Assembly: GCA_012518875.1 (NCBI GenBank)
Contig: JAAYRI010000122.1
Location: 1-53,870, forward strand
Reading direction: 5' to 3'
Source: Peptococcaceae bacterium
GTDB lineage: Bacteria > Bacillota > Desulfotomaculia > Desulfotomaculales > Pelotomaculaceae
DNA length: 53,870 nt
Below, piece after piece: positions 17,270 to 27,100 of the stretch. The translations under genes and the position numbers were made by a program. Every line of letters begins with the position of its first letter. Position 1 is the first letter of the stretch. The notes beneath the pieces are model-generated. The model did not search any database. It saw only the letters and a list, made by a program, of their open reading frames with translations, and was not told where the DNA came from.

Positions 17270-17558
17270 TATAACCTTAGAAACTATGAAGTGGAAAAGT
17301 AGTTGGGAAACAGCTCTGCAGGGAGAAAGTGTCGTGATTGAAAATGCTTTCATTGCATGACCCAATGAAGTTCTCCACCGAGTTTCCGGGCTGAAACCAG
17401 ATTTGGTAAGTAGGCCCGGCCGGAAGCTTCTACCGTTAAAGGGAAGGGGGTATAAGGAATCATTCCCGTACCCTGCTGTGAGTGGACTTCTTTATGAAGT
17501 CAAATAGGGTGGTACCGCGAAACCAGCTTTTCGCCCCTTAGGGGCGAAAAGCTTTTTT
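17270..17558 (+). promoter_or_regulatory. T-box leader, complete sensor plus first antiterminator/terminator
   Basis: Stem I begins near 17275 (AGTA at 17298-17301; apical helix GGAGAA/TTCTCC). The conserved stem II/F-box part has GTAGG...CGG...CCGTTA (17409-17437). Stem III is GACTTC/GAAGTC and the T-box is AGGGTGGTACCGCG (17506-17519). The terminator is a 13-bp stem (17525-17537 with 17541-17553) plus T run. Uncharged tRNA pairing at the specifier and T-box would stabilise the antiterminator. By position the specifier lies in CTGAAACCAG (17391-17400) and would read CCA (Pro) or ACC (Thr), but I cannot fix the register. Confidence 0.88.
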
Positions 17559-17588
17559 GTTTTACCGGCCCAGTGCAGATAAGGGGAT

Positions 17589-17681
17589 TTCTTGACCTTT
17601 TAAGAAGGGTTATTTTATTAACCAAACGGGGTGGTACCGCGGATAGCCACAGCTTTCGTCCCCACGAGGGCTGTGGTTTTA
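17589..17681 (+). promoter_or_regulatory. Second T-box antiterminator/terminator module without its own specifier stem
   Basis: A second stem III (TTCTT/AAGAA at 17589-17607), a second T-box GGGGTGGTACCGCGG (17628-17642) and a second terminator (CCACAGC at 17647-17653 with GCTGTGG at 17670-17676, followed by T residues). Only about 30 bases separate it from the first terminator, far too few for another stem I, so one sensor appears to serve two decision modules. Confidence 0.8.
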
Positions 17682-17842
17682 TTTGTGCTTTTTCTAAATG
17701 AACTATCAGTGTGGTTGGCCCCTTTGGCAACACGTAGGACATGGTCATCTAGGCCAGGTTGAAAAAGGCAGGGGTGAGATCATTCTTGTGAATAAAATGT
17801 GGCCATTGCTGATCGCGTCCTGGTAATGGAGAGGGGTAGTAA

Positions 17843-17893
17843 ATGGTAAGCGGTGGATGTCCACTGGAAATGATTGGGGATATAAGGATTTAA
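17843..17893 (+). CDS. Possible 16-codon leader peptide upstream of paaK
   Basis: ATG at 17843 follows GGAGAGGGG with suitable spacing and opens a 16-codon frame (MVSGGCPLEMIGDIRI). A hairpin (CTGCCTGG with CCAGGTGG, about 17897-17935) followed by TTTTT lies between it and paaK. It may be a translated leader or chance. The rest of 17682-17962 shows nothing else. Confidence 0.25.
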   Translation: MVSGGCPLEMIGDIRI

Positions 17894-17962
17894 CGGCCTG
17901 CCTGGGTCGCATGAGGGCTGTGCAGCCAGGTGGCGGTTTTTAAAACAGGAGGGTGAGGTAAA

Positions 17963-19300
17963 TTGATTCAGTCATCAGTAAAAAAAATACAGACATCATA
18001 TTATGATCCCGAGCATGAGACCATGTCCAGGGAACGACTGGCACATCTGCAGTTGCAACGGTTGCAGACAACTGTGAAAAGGGTTTACAAGTCTGTCCCA
18101 TTTTACAGGGATGCATTTAAAAGCAGGGGGCTTGAGCCAGGGGATATTAAAACCCTGGATGATATTAAAAAGCTACCGTTCACATACAAACAGGACCTGC
18201 GGGATAATTATCCCTACGGGCTTTTTGCCGTGCCTCTGGAGAAGATTGTTAGGCTGCATGCTTCTTCAGGAACCACTGGAAAACCTTCCGTAGTAGGTTA
18301 CACTAAAAATGATATTGCAAACTGGGCGGACCTGGTAGCCCGTTGTCTGGCTATGGCCGGGGGTAGCAAAGAAGATGTGATCCAAATTGCATATGGCTAT
18401 GGCCTTTTTACCGGAGGGCTGGGGCTTCACTATGGAGTTGAGCGTTTGGGTGCCTCTGTGGTGCCTGCATCCGGCGGTAATACTGATCGCCAGCTCATGT
18501 TAATGCAAGATTTCGGTACCTCTATTCTTGCCTGCACCCCGTCTTATGCGCTTTTCCTGGCAGAAGAAGGGATTGCGGCAGGGATAGACTTTAAAAAGCT
18601 ACCGATTAGGGCGGGTATTTTTGGTGCCGAGCCCTGGACTGATAACATGAAAAAACAAATTGAATCGAAAATGGACATTACTGCCCTGGATATTTATGGC
18701 CTCAGCGAGGTTATGGGGCCGGGGGTGGCAATGGAGTGCATGGAAAAAGAAGGTTCCCATATAGCCGAGGACCATTTTATCGCCGAGGTCATTAATCCGG
18801 ATACCGGCGATGTCCTTCCCTATGGTGAACAGGGTGAACTGGTTTTAACCACCATCACAAAGGAGGGGATACCGCTACTTCGTTACCGCACAAGGGATAT
18901 TTCTACCCTGCACCCGGAAATATGTGCCTGTGGCCGAACCCATATGAGAATGAAGCGGGTGGCCGGTCGCACTGATGACATGCTAATCATCAGGGGTGTC
19001 AACGTCTTCCCGTCCCAGGTGGAAAGTGTCTTGCTTGAATTTGGTGAGACAGAGCCGCATTATTTGTTAGTGGTTGATCGAAAAGGTGATCTAGATGCTC
19101 TTGAGATATGGGTAGAATTATCAGAAAAAATGTTTTCCGATAAAGTAAAACATCTGGAAACACTAGAAGGAAGAATCCGCCACAGGATCCTTAGTGTGCT
19201 CAATATCAATGTCAAGATTAGGTTTGTGGAACCGAGAACTATCCCTAGGAGCGAAGGTAAAGCAAAGCGGGTAATGGACAGGCGGGATCTGCAGGGTTAA
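17963..19300 (+). CDS. paaK: Phenylacetate-CoA ligase
   Basis: A 445-residue AMP-forming ligase of the PaaK family, which makes phenylacetyl-CoA from phenylacetate, ATP and CoA. Visible motifs: adenylate P-loop ASSGTTGKP near residue 97, FGAEPW, DIYGLSE near 245 and RYRTRDIS before the C-terminal domain. The start is TTG at 17963 after GGAGGG; no ATG is available. In anaerobic Firmicutes PaaK often works on arylacetates from aromatic amino acid fermentation, which would fit amino-acid control by the T-box just upstream, but no indolepyruvate oxidoreductase is in the window. It is followed by a terminator, so monocistronic. Confidence 0.92.
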   Translation: MIQSSVKKIQTSYYDPEHETMSRERLAHLQLQRLQTTVKRVYKSVPFYRDAFKSRGLEPGDIKTLDDIKKLPFTYKQDLRDNYPYGLFAVPLEKIVRLHASSGTTGKPSVVGYTKNDIANWADLVARCLAMAGGSKEDVIQIAYGYGLFTGGLGLHYGVERLGASVVPASGGNTDRQLMLMQDFGTSILACTPSYALFLAEEGIAAGIDFKKLPIRAGIFGAEPWTDNMKKQIESKMDITALDIYGLSEVMGPGVAMECMEKEGSHIAEDHFIAEVINPDTGDVLPYGEQGELVLTTITKEGIPLLRYRTRDISTLHPEICACGRTHMRMKRVAGRTDDMLIIRGVNVFPSQVESVLLEFGETEPHYLLVVDRKGDLDALEIWVELSEKMFSDKVKHLETLEGRIRHRILSVLNINVKIRFVEPRTIPRSEGKAKRVMDRRDLQG

Positions 19301-19397
19301 AGGAAACAAGGAGCAGTAACATTATCTTTGCCATTTTTGACAAACCAATATGCCAATAAAAACATACCAGAAGGTGTGTTGACTTTCCGGTAATTGC

Positions 19398-19426
19398 AGG
19401 TGTGGCTTCATATGCCACACCTTTTA
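19398..19426 (+). terminator. Terminator after paaK
   Basis: AGGTGTGGC (19398-19406) pairs with GCCACACCT (19414-19422) and is followed by T residues, about 100 bases after the paaK stop. Confidence 0.8.
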
Positions 19427-19527
19427 TTATGTTGACCTTTTACATACTGTCGTTTCAATCTATAGATAAAATGACGTAAACATAAAAATTATGTTTTAGT
19501 TTAGGGAGCTCAAAAGGTTCTTACAGA

Positions 19528-19556
19528 TTGTGTTATGTATAAATGTGGTTTATAAT
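19528..19556 (+). promoter_or_regulatory. Promoter candidate for the small membrane protein at 19.7 kb
   Basis: TTGTGT (19528-19533), 17 bases, then a consensus TATAAT (19551-19556). The rest of the 19301-19692 gap is AT-rich and carries no gene. Confidence 0.5.
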
Positions 19557-19692
19557 TTGTGGAGAAGGTAAATAGCATTTTATAGCTATTTTGGGTAATG
19601 AAAAGGGCAAAAGGTTAAAATCATATATGCTGGTTTTATAAATGGTGCAATAATTTTAGTCAAAGGGGAATAATGCTAAAAAAGGGGAATGT

Positions 19693-20004
19693 TTGGTGAA
19701 AAACCCTCGGACTCTTTTAATTTTATTTGCCGTTGCTTTTTTGGCCATTCAGGTGATAGGCTTTATTAGTGGTATATCAAAACATGAAGAAAGAATGGCA
19801 AAGCTGGAAAAGCAGCTGGTCTTGTTTGAAACCAAGGGTACCTACGCAGACTTGAAGTCTGATCCCGCAGTAAAGCTAAAGGAAGAGAAATCAAGGTTCA
19901 AGGCTGAAACAATGGGCTTTACAGTAAGGGTTTTAATTATTTCCGGGGCCAGTGCCTTTGTTTACGCCTTGATGAAGAATGATCGAAAAAAAAAGGGCAG
20001 ATAA
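19693..20004 (+). CDS. Small membrane protein, unknown function
   Basis: About 103 residues with a hydrophobic segment at 7-27 (LLILFAVAFLAIQVIGFI), a charged helical stretch with coiled-coil character at 30-72 and a second hydrophobic segment at 76-93, ending in a basic tail. It starts at TTG 19693 or GTG 19696, with GGGGAA upstream. I do not recognise the family. It is convergent with the coiled-coil/dynamin cluster. Confidence 0.6.
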   Translation: MVKNPRTLLILFAVAFLAIQVIGFISGISKHEERMAKLEKQLVLFETKGTYADLKSDPAVKLKEEKSRFKAETMGFTVRVLIISGASAFVYALMKNDRKKKGR

Positions 20005-20063
20005 AAAACGGCACAGGGCCGTTTTAAGCTGTTAATAACTTTTTGGGCAGCTTTCTATTTTTA

Positions 20064-20324
20064 TTACATTTTAAAATAGAACAATATAATAGATAGGAGG
20101 GTGGCACAGCCAGCCAGAAAAAATACAAAAAACAAGATTAATCGATCTGATTTTCTGTGTTTTATGAGCTCAGTAGTTAATGTAAACAGTCTCTGATTAA
20201 TTTGTTGTATTTCCATGTTTAGTGTGTCTATTTTTTCTGTAGACGGTTCCAACATATTTTTATGTATTGTTGATGCCAGAGAACTGATTAGTTCAGATTG
20301 TTTGCCCAGCTTTTTAGAATCCAT
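20064..20324 (-). CDS. Tail-anchored coiled-coil small protein
   Basis: An 86-residue protein: a helical N-terminal region with coiled-coil periodicity (KIDTLNMEIQQINQRLFTL) and one C-terminal membrane segment (LILFFVFFLAGCATLLSIIL). The ATG at 20324 has GGAGGG seven bases upstream. It overlaps the end of the preceding gene, suggesting coupled translation. As last gene of the dynamin cluster it is the only member with a membrane anchor, so it may recruit the GTPase to membrane. That is inference. Confidence 0.65.
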   Translation of the reverse strand: MDSKKLGKQSELISSLASTIHKNMLEPSTEKIDTLNMEIQQINQRLFTLTTELIKHRKSDRLILFFVFFLAGCATLLSIILFYFKM

Positions 20325-20613
20325 CTTGATTCCCTCCACCGGCCTTGTCTAGGGCATCCCTAACAGCAGTAAGTATTACCATGGGCAAATTTTGCACCGC
20401 CTCAGCTATTTTTTCAAGCTCCTTTAGCATTTTATCCTGTTGCGATTGATTGTTTTTCCTTAATTCAGCCAGGCAGCGGGCTATTTCAGCATTTTCGTTC
20501 ATTACGGGCTGGATCATTTTTGCTTTCAGCCCCACAAGAATATCACCAATCATGTTTTGCATTAACTCATCCCCAGACTTTTCAGTTATAACCTCTTTCC
20601 CCATGTGTCCCAT
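20314..20613 (-). CDS. Hypothetical helical protein in the dynamin cluster
   Basis: A 99-residue, mostly helical, soluble protein with a central heptad-like region (CLAELRKNNQSQQDKMLKEL) and an amphipathic stretch (VQNLPMVILTAVRDALDKAG). The ATG at 20613 is preferred to GTG at 20622 because AGGTAGG is correctly spaced only from the ATG. It overlaps the next gene by 11 bases. No family recognised. Confidence 0.6.
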   Translation of the reverse strand: MGHMGKEVITEKSGDELMQNMIGDILVGLKAKMIQPVMNENAEIARCLAELRKNNQSQQDKMLKELEKIAEAVQNLPMVILTAVRDALDKAGGGNQDGF

Positions 20614-20634
20614 CCCTAACACCTACCTTTTAAA

Positions 20635-20829
20635 TTAAAATTTATCGACAGCATCCTTAAACAGCACTAAAAATTTTCTGGTTTCTCTCCGGCAATGTTC
20701 TTCCAGGATGCTGCGGGTGCCATGTGCAAAATCAGTCAACAAGGTTTTATTGATCTCACTGCCCGTCCATATGCTAACCTCGCGTATAATCCTCCTTAAA
20801 CGTTCGTCTAAATGCCTTGCGTTTTCCAC
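20635..20829 (-). CDS. Hypothetical small protein overlapping the dynamin gene end
   Basis: A 64-residue charged helical frame. GTG at 20829 is ten bases after GGAGG; a TTG at 20835 is also possible. It overlaps the last ~55 bases of the dynamin-like gene in another frame. Either it is a real, translationally coupled gene or the true C-terminus of the dynamin protein displaced by a frameshift. The ribosome site favours a separate gene. Confidence 0.45.
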   Translation of the reverse strand: MENARHLDERLRRIIREVSIWTGSEINKTLLTDFAHGTRSILEEHCRRETRKFLVLFKDAVDKF

Positions 20830-23170
20830 CCACAACTAACCTCCCAGTAACGTAAATTGACTTTTGCAGTTTTTTAACCTGTCGCCTATATTCTCTCAGA
20901 CCCTGCTGAGCAATGAGCAGCCCTTTTCTCTCATTGAAACCTATCCGATTGGATTGGAACATGTGGTTTATTTTTTGCGATGCTTCTTCGAGGATGTGAA
21001 AGATATCCTTAAGCCTATTGAGGTAAAATTGCCTGCCGGGATTTTTTAGAAGCACCTCTTCCAGGTTTTTTAGCAGACTTCTAATGCCATTTTCAGTACC
21101 TGTCAGCCCTTTTAGACAGGAGATCATGAATATTTTTGGCCTTGTTTCTTTTCCCATCGCCCCATGGTTTAATTTCTTTAAATAACCCTTGACGTAACTA
21201 TAAACATTTACCCTTTGCTGTGGAGTAAGGGTGTCAGCAAAACTGATCACATAAAAAATGTTTTCATCTTTTTTTATGGTCTTATTTTTTCTAGTGCCGG
21301 CTGACCAAAATAAACAATCAAATTTGTTTCTTTCCAGGCCACTCAAGATGTGCTTGCCATTTAGAAAGACCAGGCAAACATCACTGTTTTTTATATTCTC
21401 GGCTATATTTTGCTGGTGATATTTTTGAAGCCAGTCCAATCCAGGTGTATCAACAAACACTACATGTTCCAGGATCTGTGAGGGGCATTGGATTGTTACC
21501 CCACTGACCTGAAGTGGGCAGCCTGCTGCCAGGGTGTCCCAGAAGTGCTGCAAGCTTAACGTTTCTGAGATGTCGAATTCCCTTTCACCAGGATTCTGGA
21601 ATGTTAGCCGTATTTTCTGAGGAATCTTACCGCCCCGCAGCCTTTTAATGGGTATACCTTTATAGACTGAGGGCTGAGCTGTGTGGGCAGTCCTGGCGAA
21701 GGCGCCTGCGGAAAATAGCTCCCTGGTTTCATTTAGCAATAGGGCTATCTTCTTCCTGCCGACTATTTTGAAGTTTCCACCTATAAACGCCTCTAGAAGT
21801 GCTATGTCTGAACCATCTCCTGTTATCAAGCGTTCAAATACCTCCAGAGCAGCTTTGTTTAAAACTGCTTTACTTCCAATCTGTTCATAAACCTGTAGGG
21901 TTGTTTGCAGGGGTATATGTACCTTCGCCGTTTTAGTATTTCCATGGGATATCCTTGTCACAACCGGCGTTGTCGGCCCATCTGCTGTTGGTAGGAGATT
22001 GTCTTTTAGCAGGGCGTTAATAAAAGTTGATTTGCCGGTTGAAAAATTACCTGTCACTGTTACTACAAAATGTTTGGATACTATTAATTTTGAAAGTCTG
22101 ACAAGCTTTGCCTGGTCAATGTGTGTTTTAACTGTGGGATCCTGTTGGAGCTGTTTAATTATGTTTAGTAGAACCAGCTTGTTATCCCTAATTGTGCGCC
22201 GCCGAGGACCGTAAATTGTGCCCCCAGCTTTTTTTTCTTTTGCGATCAGGTTCGCCAAATCCATTAATGCCAGCCTGCGATCCAGTTCCTTAGCAACAGA
22301 GGGTGCTGTGTGGATGATATGTCCTGCTTCAAGAATTGTCCGTGTGGCCCGCAGGACATCCCAAAATTCTGCTAGGAAAAGCGCTTCATCTTTTATTGAG
22401 GCGACCTTTTTAAGTTTACGAGGGATACCGGCATCAATTTTCCTCAGTACATGGAGGGCCCGGTCAAAGTGGCTTTTTGCCAATTGCACCTCAAGATAAA
22501 TACGAAAGGTTTCAATGTTTTCTTCTACCAGGGTGTTGATGGTGTAAATCCTAATGGGCCGCAAAAATATTTCCCTTAGTGTTGTACGGGTTGTTTCCAA
22601 TGAGGTACCATCGCTTGTGCCCTGGTTACAGTTCAACCAAAATGAAATATCATTAGAATTTTTTGTTTTCCAGACAGAGGCCAGGCTGTATAAGAATTGC
22701 CTGCTCTCCCCATCAATGCCCCTTTGGTGGAATAGATAAATTATCTTATCCGCTTCCCTGCCAGCCAGTTTGATGATGTTCGAAGGTTCTATATTAGGGG
22801 AGTCTATACCAGGGCTATCCAGAAGTCTGCATTTTTTTAAAATTGGGGCAGGTACCTTTATACTAACTTTGCTATCTGATACATCATTCCTAGCGAGGAA
22901 AGAGTGCAATTCCTCCGGTTGGTAAAACACCCTATCTTGATGCCGTTTGGATACCGTTGCTTTAAAGGAGTTCCCGTAGTCAAAATATATAGGTTGAGTG
23001 GTCGTGGGTATAATCCCTACCGGGCTTAGCTGCAAGCCAAGAAGGCCGTTTAGAAGTGTCGACTTACCCGCATTAAAGGGGCCCAGGATAGCCAGCAAAG
23101 GTTTGGTAGCCTGTCCGGTTAACCTCTTAAGGGTGTCGGAATCCTTGAGAAATTGGGACAAATTGCACAA
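20774..23170 (-). CDS. Two-headed bacterial dynamin-like GTPase
   Basis: A 798-residue protein with two complete dynamin-type GTPase heads. Head 1: P-loop GPFNAGKST (30-38), switch PTTTQP (55-60), G3 DSPGID (118-123). Head 2: GNFSTGKST (374-382), switch PTTPVVT near 400, G3 DTPGLDW (574-580), FADT G4-like near 645. Helical segments follow each head. No membrane segment or hydrophobic paddle is seen, unlike Bacillus DynA. The start is TTG at 23170 after GGGGGGAT. It heads a minus-strand cluster with three small helical proteins, the last membrane-anchored. Membrane remodelling, fission or phage defence are possible roles. Confidence 0.85.
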   Translation of the reverse strand: MCNLSQFLKDSDTLKRLTGQATKPLLAILGPFNAGKSTLLNGLLGLQLSPVGIIPTTTQPIYFDYGNSFKATVSKRHQDRVFYQPEELHSFLARNDVSDSKVSIKVPAPILKKCRLLDSPGIDSPNIEPSNIIKLAGREADKIIYLFHQRGIDGESRQFLYSLASVWKTKNSNDISFWLNCNQGTSDGTSLETTRTTLREIFLRPIRIYTINTLVEENIETFRIYLEVQLAKSHFDRALHVLRKIDAGIPRKLKKVASIKDEALFLAEFWDVLRATRTILEAGHIIHTAPSVAKELDRRLALMDLANLIAKEKKAGGTIYGPRRRTIRDNKLVLLNIIKQLQQDPTVKTHIDQAKLVRLSKLIVSKHFVVTVTGNFSTGKSTFINALLKDNLLPTADGPTTPVVTRISHGNTKTAKVHIPLQTTLQVYEQIGSKAVLNKAALEVFERLITGDGSDIALLEAFIGGNFKIVGRKKIALLLNETRELFSAGAFARTAHTAQPSVYKGIPIKRLRGGKIPQKIRLTFQNPGEREFDISETLSLQHFWDTLAAGCPLQVSGVTIQCPSQILEHVVFVDTPGLDWLQKYHQQNIAENIKNSDVCLVFLNGKHILSGLERNKFDCLFWSAGTRKNKTIKKDENIFYVISFADTLTPQQRVNVYSYVKGYLKKLNHGAMGKETRPKIFMISCLKGLTGTENGIRSLLKNLEEVLLKNPGRQFYLNRLKDIFHILEEASQKINHMFQSNRIGFNERKGLLIAQQGLREYRRQVKKLQKSIYVTGRLVVGGKRKAFRRTFKEDYTRG

Positions 23171-23353
23171 GCGAATATCCCCCCCATAGCGTGGTAAATA
23201 CTTCCTGTTGTTTATATATTAATACGAACCCTCTTTTATGACTTGATATTAACCAAGGGGATTAGATAAAATCGTTATAAGGTTAGACTGTGGCAAGACA
23301 GAAGGTTGTAATTGCTGTGGGGGGGATTGTGCATGGTTTTGAAAGGAAAATAC

Positions 23354-24184
23354 ATGTCAACAGCCAGGGTGAGTGAAATCCTGGGGATAACTCCATTTTC
23401 CGTCCGCAGATTGATCCGGGAGGGCCTCCTCGAAGTGAAGAAAACAAAGGAATATAAGGCAGGTAGTGAACTATATTTTGATAGTAGCGCAGTGAAGGAA
23501 TTATTGCCAAGAATGCCGGCACTAAGGAGAAAATGGTACTTTGAAGAGAACAGGCGTATGGGTGGGAAAAAGGCTGCCTTTAAAAGAGCCATCGATGTGA
23601 AAAAAACATCGAGGCATTCTAACCTAAAAAAGAAGTTTCTTAATTCCCTGGAATTCTATCCGGAAAAGGTGGCCTTGTTGTTGCGGGCTTCATTTTTCCT
23701 CTATCATTTAAACCATTATGCAAAAACTGGGGAAGAATACCTTTATGACCTAAAAGGAGAGGTGTTAAAAAGATTCACAGATGATTTTACTGCGGAACAA
23801 GGATTGAACATTATCTTTATTGAGGGTGCTCAAAAGGTTATTCTGTGTGATGGGTGCAGGGATAGGGCTCGAAATATGGGAATAAGTTATCTAAGGTATA
23901 AAAACAATCATGCTGGCTGCTCCCGGTGCCAAAGGGAAGAAAACTATTATAGCTTGTTTGAATTTAGGGTGGAGTACGGTGAGCATAAATTCTGTTTTCA
24001 TACCCCCTATAAGACAGCTAAAAAATGGTTTGGAAATATTGCCGAATTACCCCACAAAATGCGGGAGAAAAGGGGGGATGAAGCCTTTCTCTTTGGGCGA
24101 CCAATTTCAGAGGGTGAAGCCAGGGCAGTTACCCTGAAGGAAGTGACCAGGGAGCTGGAATCATTTTTGGGAGCCTATTATTAA
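23354..24184 (+). CDS. MerR-like HTH protein with Cys4 zinc motif, unknown family
   Basis: N-terminal helix-turn-helix of the MerR/excisionase type (STARVSEILGITPFSVRRLI), a basic helical middle, and two CxxC pairs (CDGC near residue 173, CSRC near 200) probably forming a zinc site. The C-terminal part is mixed alpha/beta. The ATG at 23354 (AAAGGA, six bases upstream) gives 276 residues; an in-frame ATG at 23333 behind GGGGGGA is a second choice. It is divergent from the dynamin gene, so it may control that cluster. Its stop overlaps that of the convergent helicase by four bases. The full-length family is not recognised. Confidence 0.65.
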   Translation: MSTARVSEILGITPFSVRRLIREGLLEVKKTKEYKAGSELYFDSSAVKELLPRMPALRRKWYFEENRRMGGKKAAFKRAIDVKKTSRHSNLKKKFLNSLEFYPEKVALLLRASFFLYHLNHYAKTGEEYLYDLKGEVLKRFTDDFTAEQGLNIIFIEGAQKVILCDGCRDRARNMGISYLRYKNNHAGCSRCQREENYYSLFEFRVEYGEHKFCFHTPYKTAKKWFGNIAELPHKMREKRGDEAFLFGRPISEGEARAVTLKEVTRELESFLGAYY

Positions 24185-27100
24185 AAGTTTAGGGCCACCT
24201 CGTCACGATCCAGGCGGCTTCTGACAGCCTGCAACCTTTCAACAAGCCTGGGATTACCGGTTGCTGCCCGTTCAATTTGACGAAGCAGGTCTATTTCTCT
24301 TCTAAAAAGAGAAAAGATATCACCAGGCTGAAGTGAAGACATTGCCAGAAGTTCATTAAAGCCGGCACCATTATACCAGGCATAGGCTAGCGGGCCGGGC
24401 AGGCCGGACCAGATGCAGAACTTCTCCGGGACACCCATTTTCAGCAAATTGTGCCTTATTAAGGAGGTTTTGCGCAGTGCGGGCAGGTTTAGTTTTGCCA
24501 CATGTGTATTTCTACCGGGGATATATTCTATGCCAGCCATGATAGCGGCAACCTCCGCCAGATCTGTGTCTTCTAATAAACCGGAAAAAGCTAGCTCTGT
24601 AACCAATATTTCCTGCACATGCAGTTCAAGTGCAAATTTACCTCGTGGGTAAAATTCACGTTCTTTCATATAGCCAAGTTTCTCCAGCAGGTTGCGAACC
24701 TCTCTGTACTCATTAAAAATCGAGTTAGTGTTTTGGGAAACCACTCTGTATTCTTCCTTTAGAAGGCGTAAACAGGCCTGTGATTGCTTTAATTTTTCGA
24801 TTGTGGAACGGCATTTTTCTATGTCAGAGCATTTTTTTGCGGCAAAGGACGATAGTTTTTTCTTTAGAAGAACTTTTTCTTTGTTTTTGCTTTTCCAGCG
24901 CAATCGCTTTAATTTCCTGCGGGCATTTTCCCGCTCCAGGGGGCAGGCAAGGGTCTGACAATCCGGGCAAACTGATAGCGCCGAAATTCTTTTCAGGACC
25001 ATTTTTATTTCTAGATCTAAACTGCTCTTTCTTTTTTTAAGCTGGTGCATCTTGAAATTCCCATTTAAAAAATGTTTTATTTCATCATCGGTTTTATAAC
25101 ACATCAGGCTTAATACTGTATTAGGCGAAATAGTAAGCCTACCGGTTACGGGTTCTACCTTTTTTTCCTGGAAAAAACCTGTTTGTTCGGGAAAACGGCT
25201 GTCTATACGGATAAAAACATGTCCCGCTCGATCGAACCCCCGACGACCTGCACGACCAGCTATTTGAAAGAATTCTCTATTTTGAAGGATACGAAAGTCA
25301 CGGCCGTCCCATTTTCTGGTGGAGTCGAAAATAGCACTAGCGGCTGGAAAGTTTACACCTGCGGCAAAGGTTTCCGTACAGAAAACCACCCATAGCATCC
25401 GATTGGAGTAAAGTTGTTCGATAAGGTATTTTACTGGGGGTAAAAGTCCAGCATGGTGATAACCAATACCCTGGTATAGCAACCGCCGCAGTTTCCGCCA
25501 CCCTGGGCCACTAAAGGTGCCGGGGTGTTCAGCTTCGGCTTCACTGATGTGTTTTCCCACCAGCTGTTTTTCTTTTTTATCAAGGAAATCCCAGTTGTTT
25601 CCCAACTCCTGTGCCAGGATCTCTGTTCGCCCTCGGCTGAAAACAAAAAAAAGGGCTGGGAGTTTATCCTGTATTAGCTCTGTTATTTTGCTACCGGATA
25701 ATTCAGGGGAACCTGTGACCTTGTTATCACCATTCTTGTATTTTCCGCTACGTAATGTCTTAGAGTGCTCTGATAGGATCCTAATTTTCTTGCGTGCTTC
25801 TTTCTGTGAAATAATACGTCCGCAGGGTGACAGCCAGCGGATTACCAACGGCACTGTTCTCCTTTTCTCAAGTATGACCACAACATTTCCACCGCGGATA
25901 GAGCTGATCCAGTCGGCCATTTCATCAACATTGGGTACTGTTGCCGACAGCCCCAGAATTTTAACATGGGGAGGGGCAAATAATATGCTTTCCTCCCAGG
26001 TAGTGCCGCGTTCCTCGTCGTCAAGGTAATGGATTTCATCAAATACTACATAGGAGGTTTTTTTTAGTTGTTCCGGTTCACTAAGACACCAGTTCCTGAA
26101 TATTTCAGTGGTCATAACCAACATTGGCGCTCCCGGATTAATGCTGATGTCACCTGTTACCAGGCCCACTAAATCATCCCCGAACAATCTCTTGAAGTCC
26201 CGGTATTTTTGGTTTGATAAAGCCTTTAAAGGTGAGGTGTAGATCATCCCTAGCCCTTGTGCCATCACGTCCTTGGCCAGCATTTCCGCTACCAGGGTTT
26301 TACCATTTCCCGTGGGGGCAGAGACGAGAACGGAGAGACCTTCACGCAGGGCTTCAGCCGCTTCAATCTGGAAATCATCAAGGGTTAATTTTGTGACCGG
26401 CGGCATGGTCCTTTCGCTTCGGGGGGCCCTTTTTTTAGCCTGTTCGGCCCTGTTGGTAGTGACACCAGTTGGGAGCACACTAGCGGTTGCCTCTAGCTTT
26501 TTATGTTTTTTTATAATGTTATTTACCCTACCTTTGTTTCTTTTTAGGTCTTCAATATCAGACCGCCAAAATCTTTTTCTTTCGTCAAGCATGAAATAAT
26601 TCAGCTTTCTCGCCTGGGCTAGATGTTCTAGTGTTTCAGGGTTAAAACCAAGTAGATTGGTTGCTTTTTTTTCAACCAGGGAGTTTTCCTTTAGAAAGGT
26701 AGGTGCGCTGGCAACATGTGGCGGGGCAAAATAGCGGCCGGAGATATCCCCTAGCTGTTCAACAAGGATCTCACCCGGGAATTCCCGACGTAGACAATAA
26801 TATGTTTTTCCTTCAAAAACCACCTCAACCGCCAGGCTGTCCACTATATACATAAATGCATTTTTATCCACGTCCAACTCTCCGGGCACAAAGAAAGGTT
26901 TGGTCAGGCTGCCTAGTGTCTCTCGGGCTAATGTTAACCTTTTACGTTTTTCTGCAGCCTTCCTGCCTTCCTCGGAGTCAATGGTGGTTATCAGGCCCCG
27001 GGGTAATCTAACCAGGGGGCTTTGGTCTATTTCCGTGGTAAGTAGGGTTGTTATTTCCCTATGATCACTAAAAAGTCGCAACAGGTGAGCGCGGCGCCTC

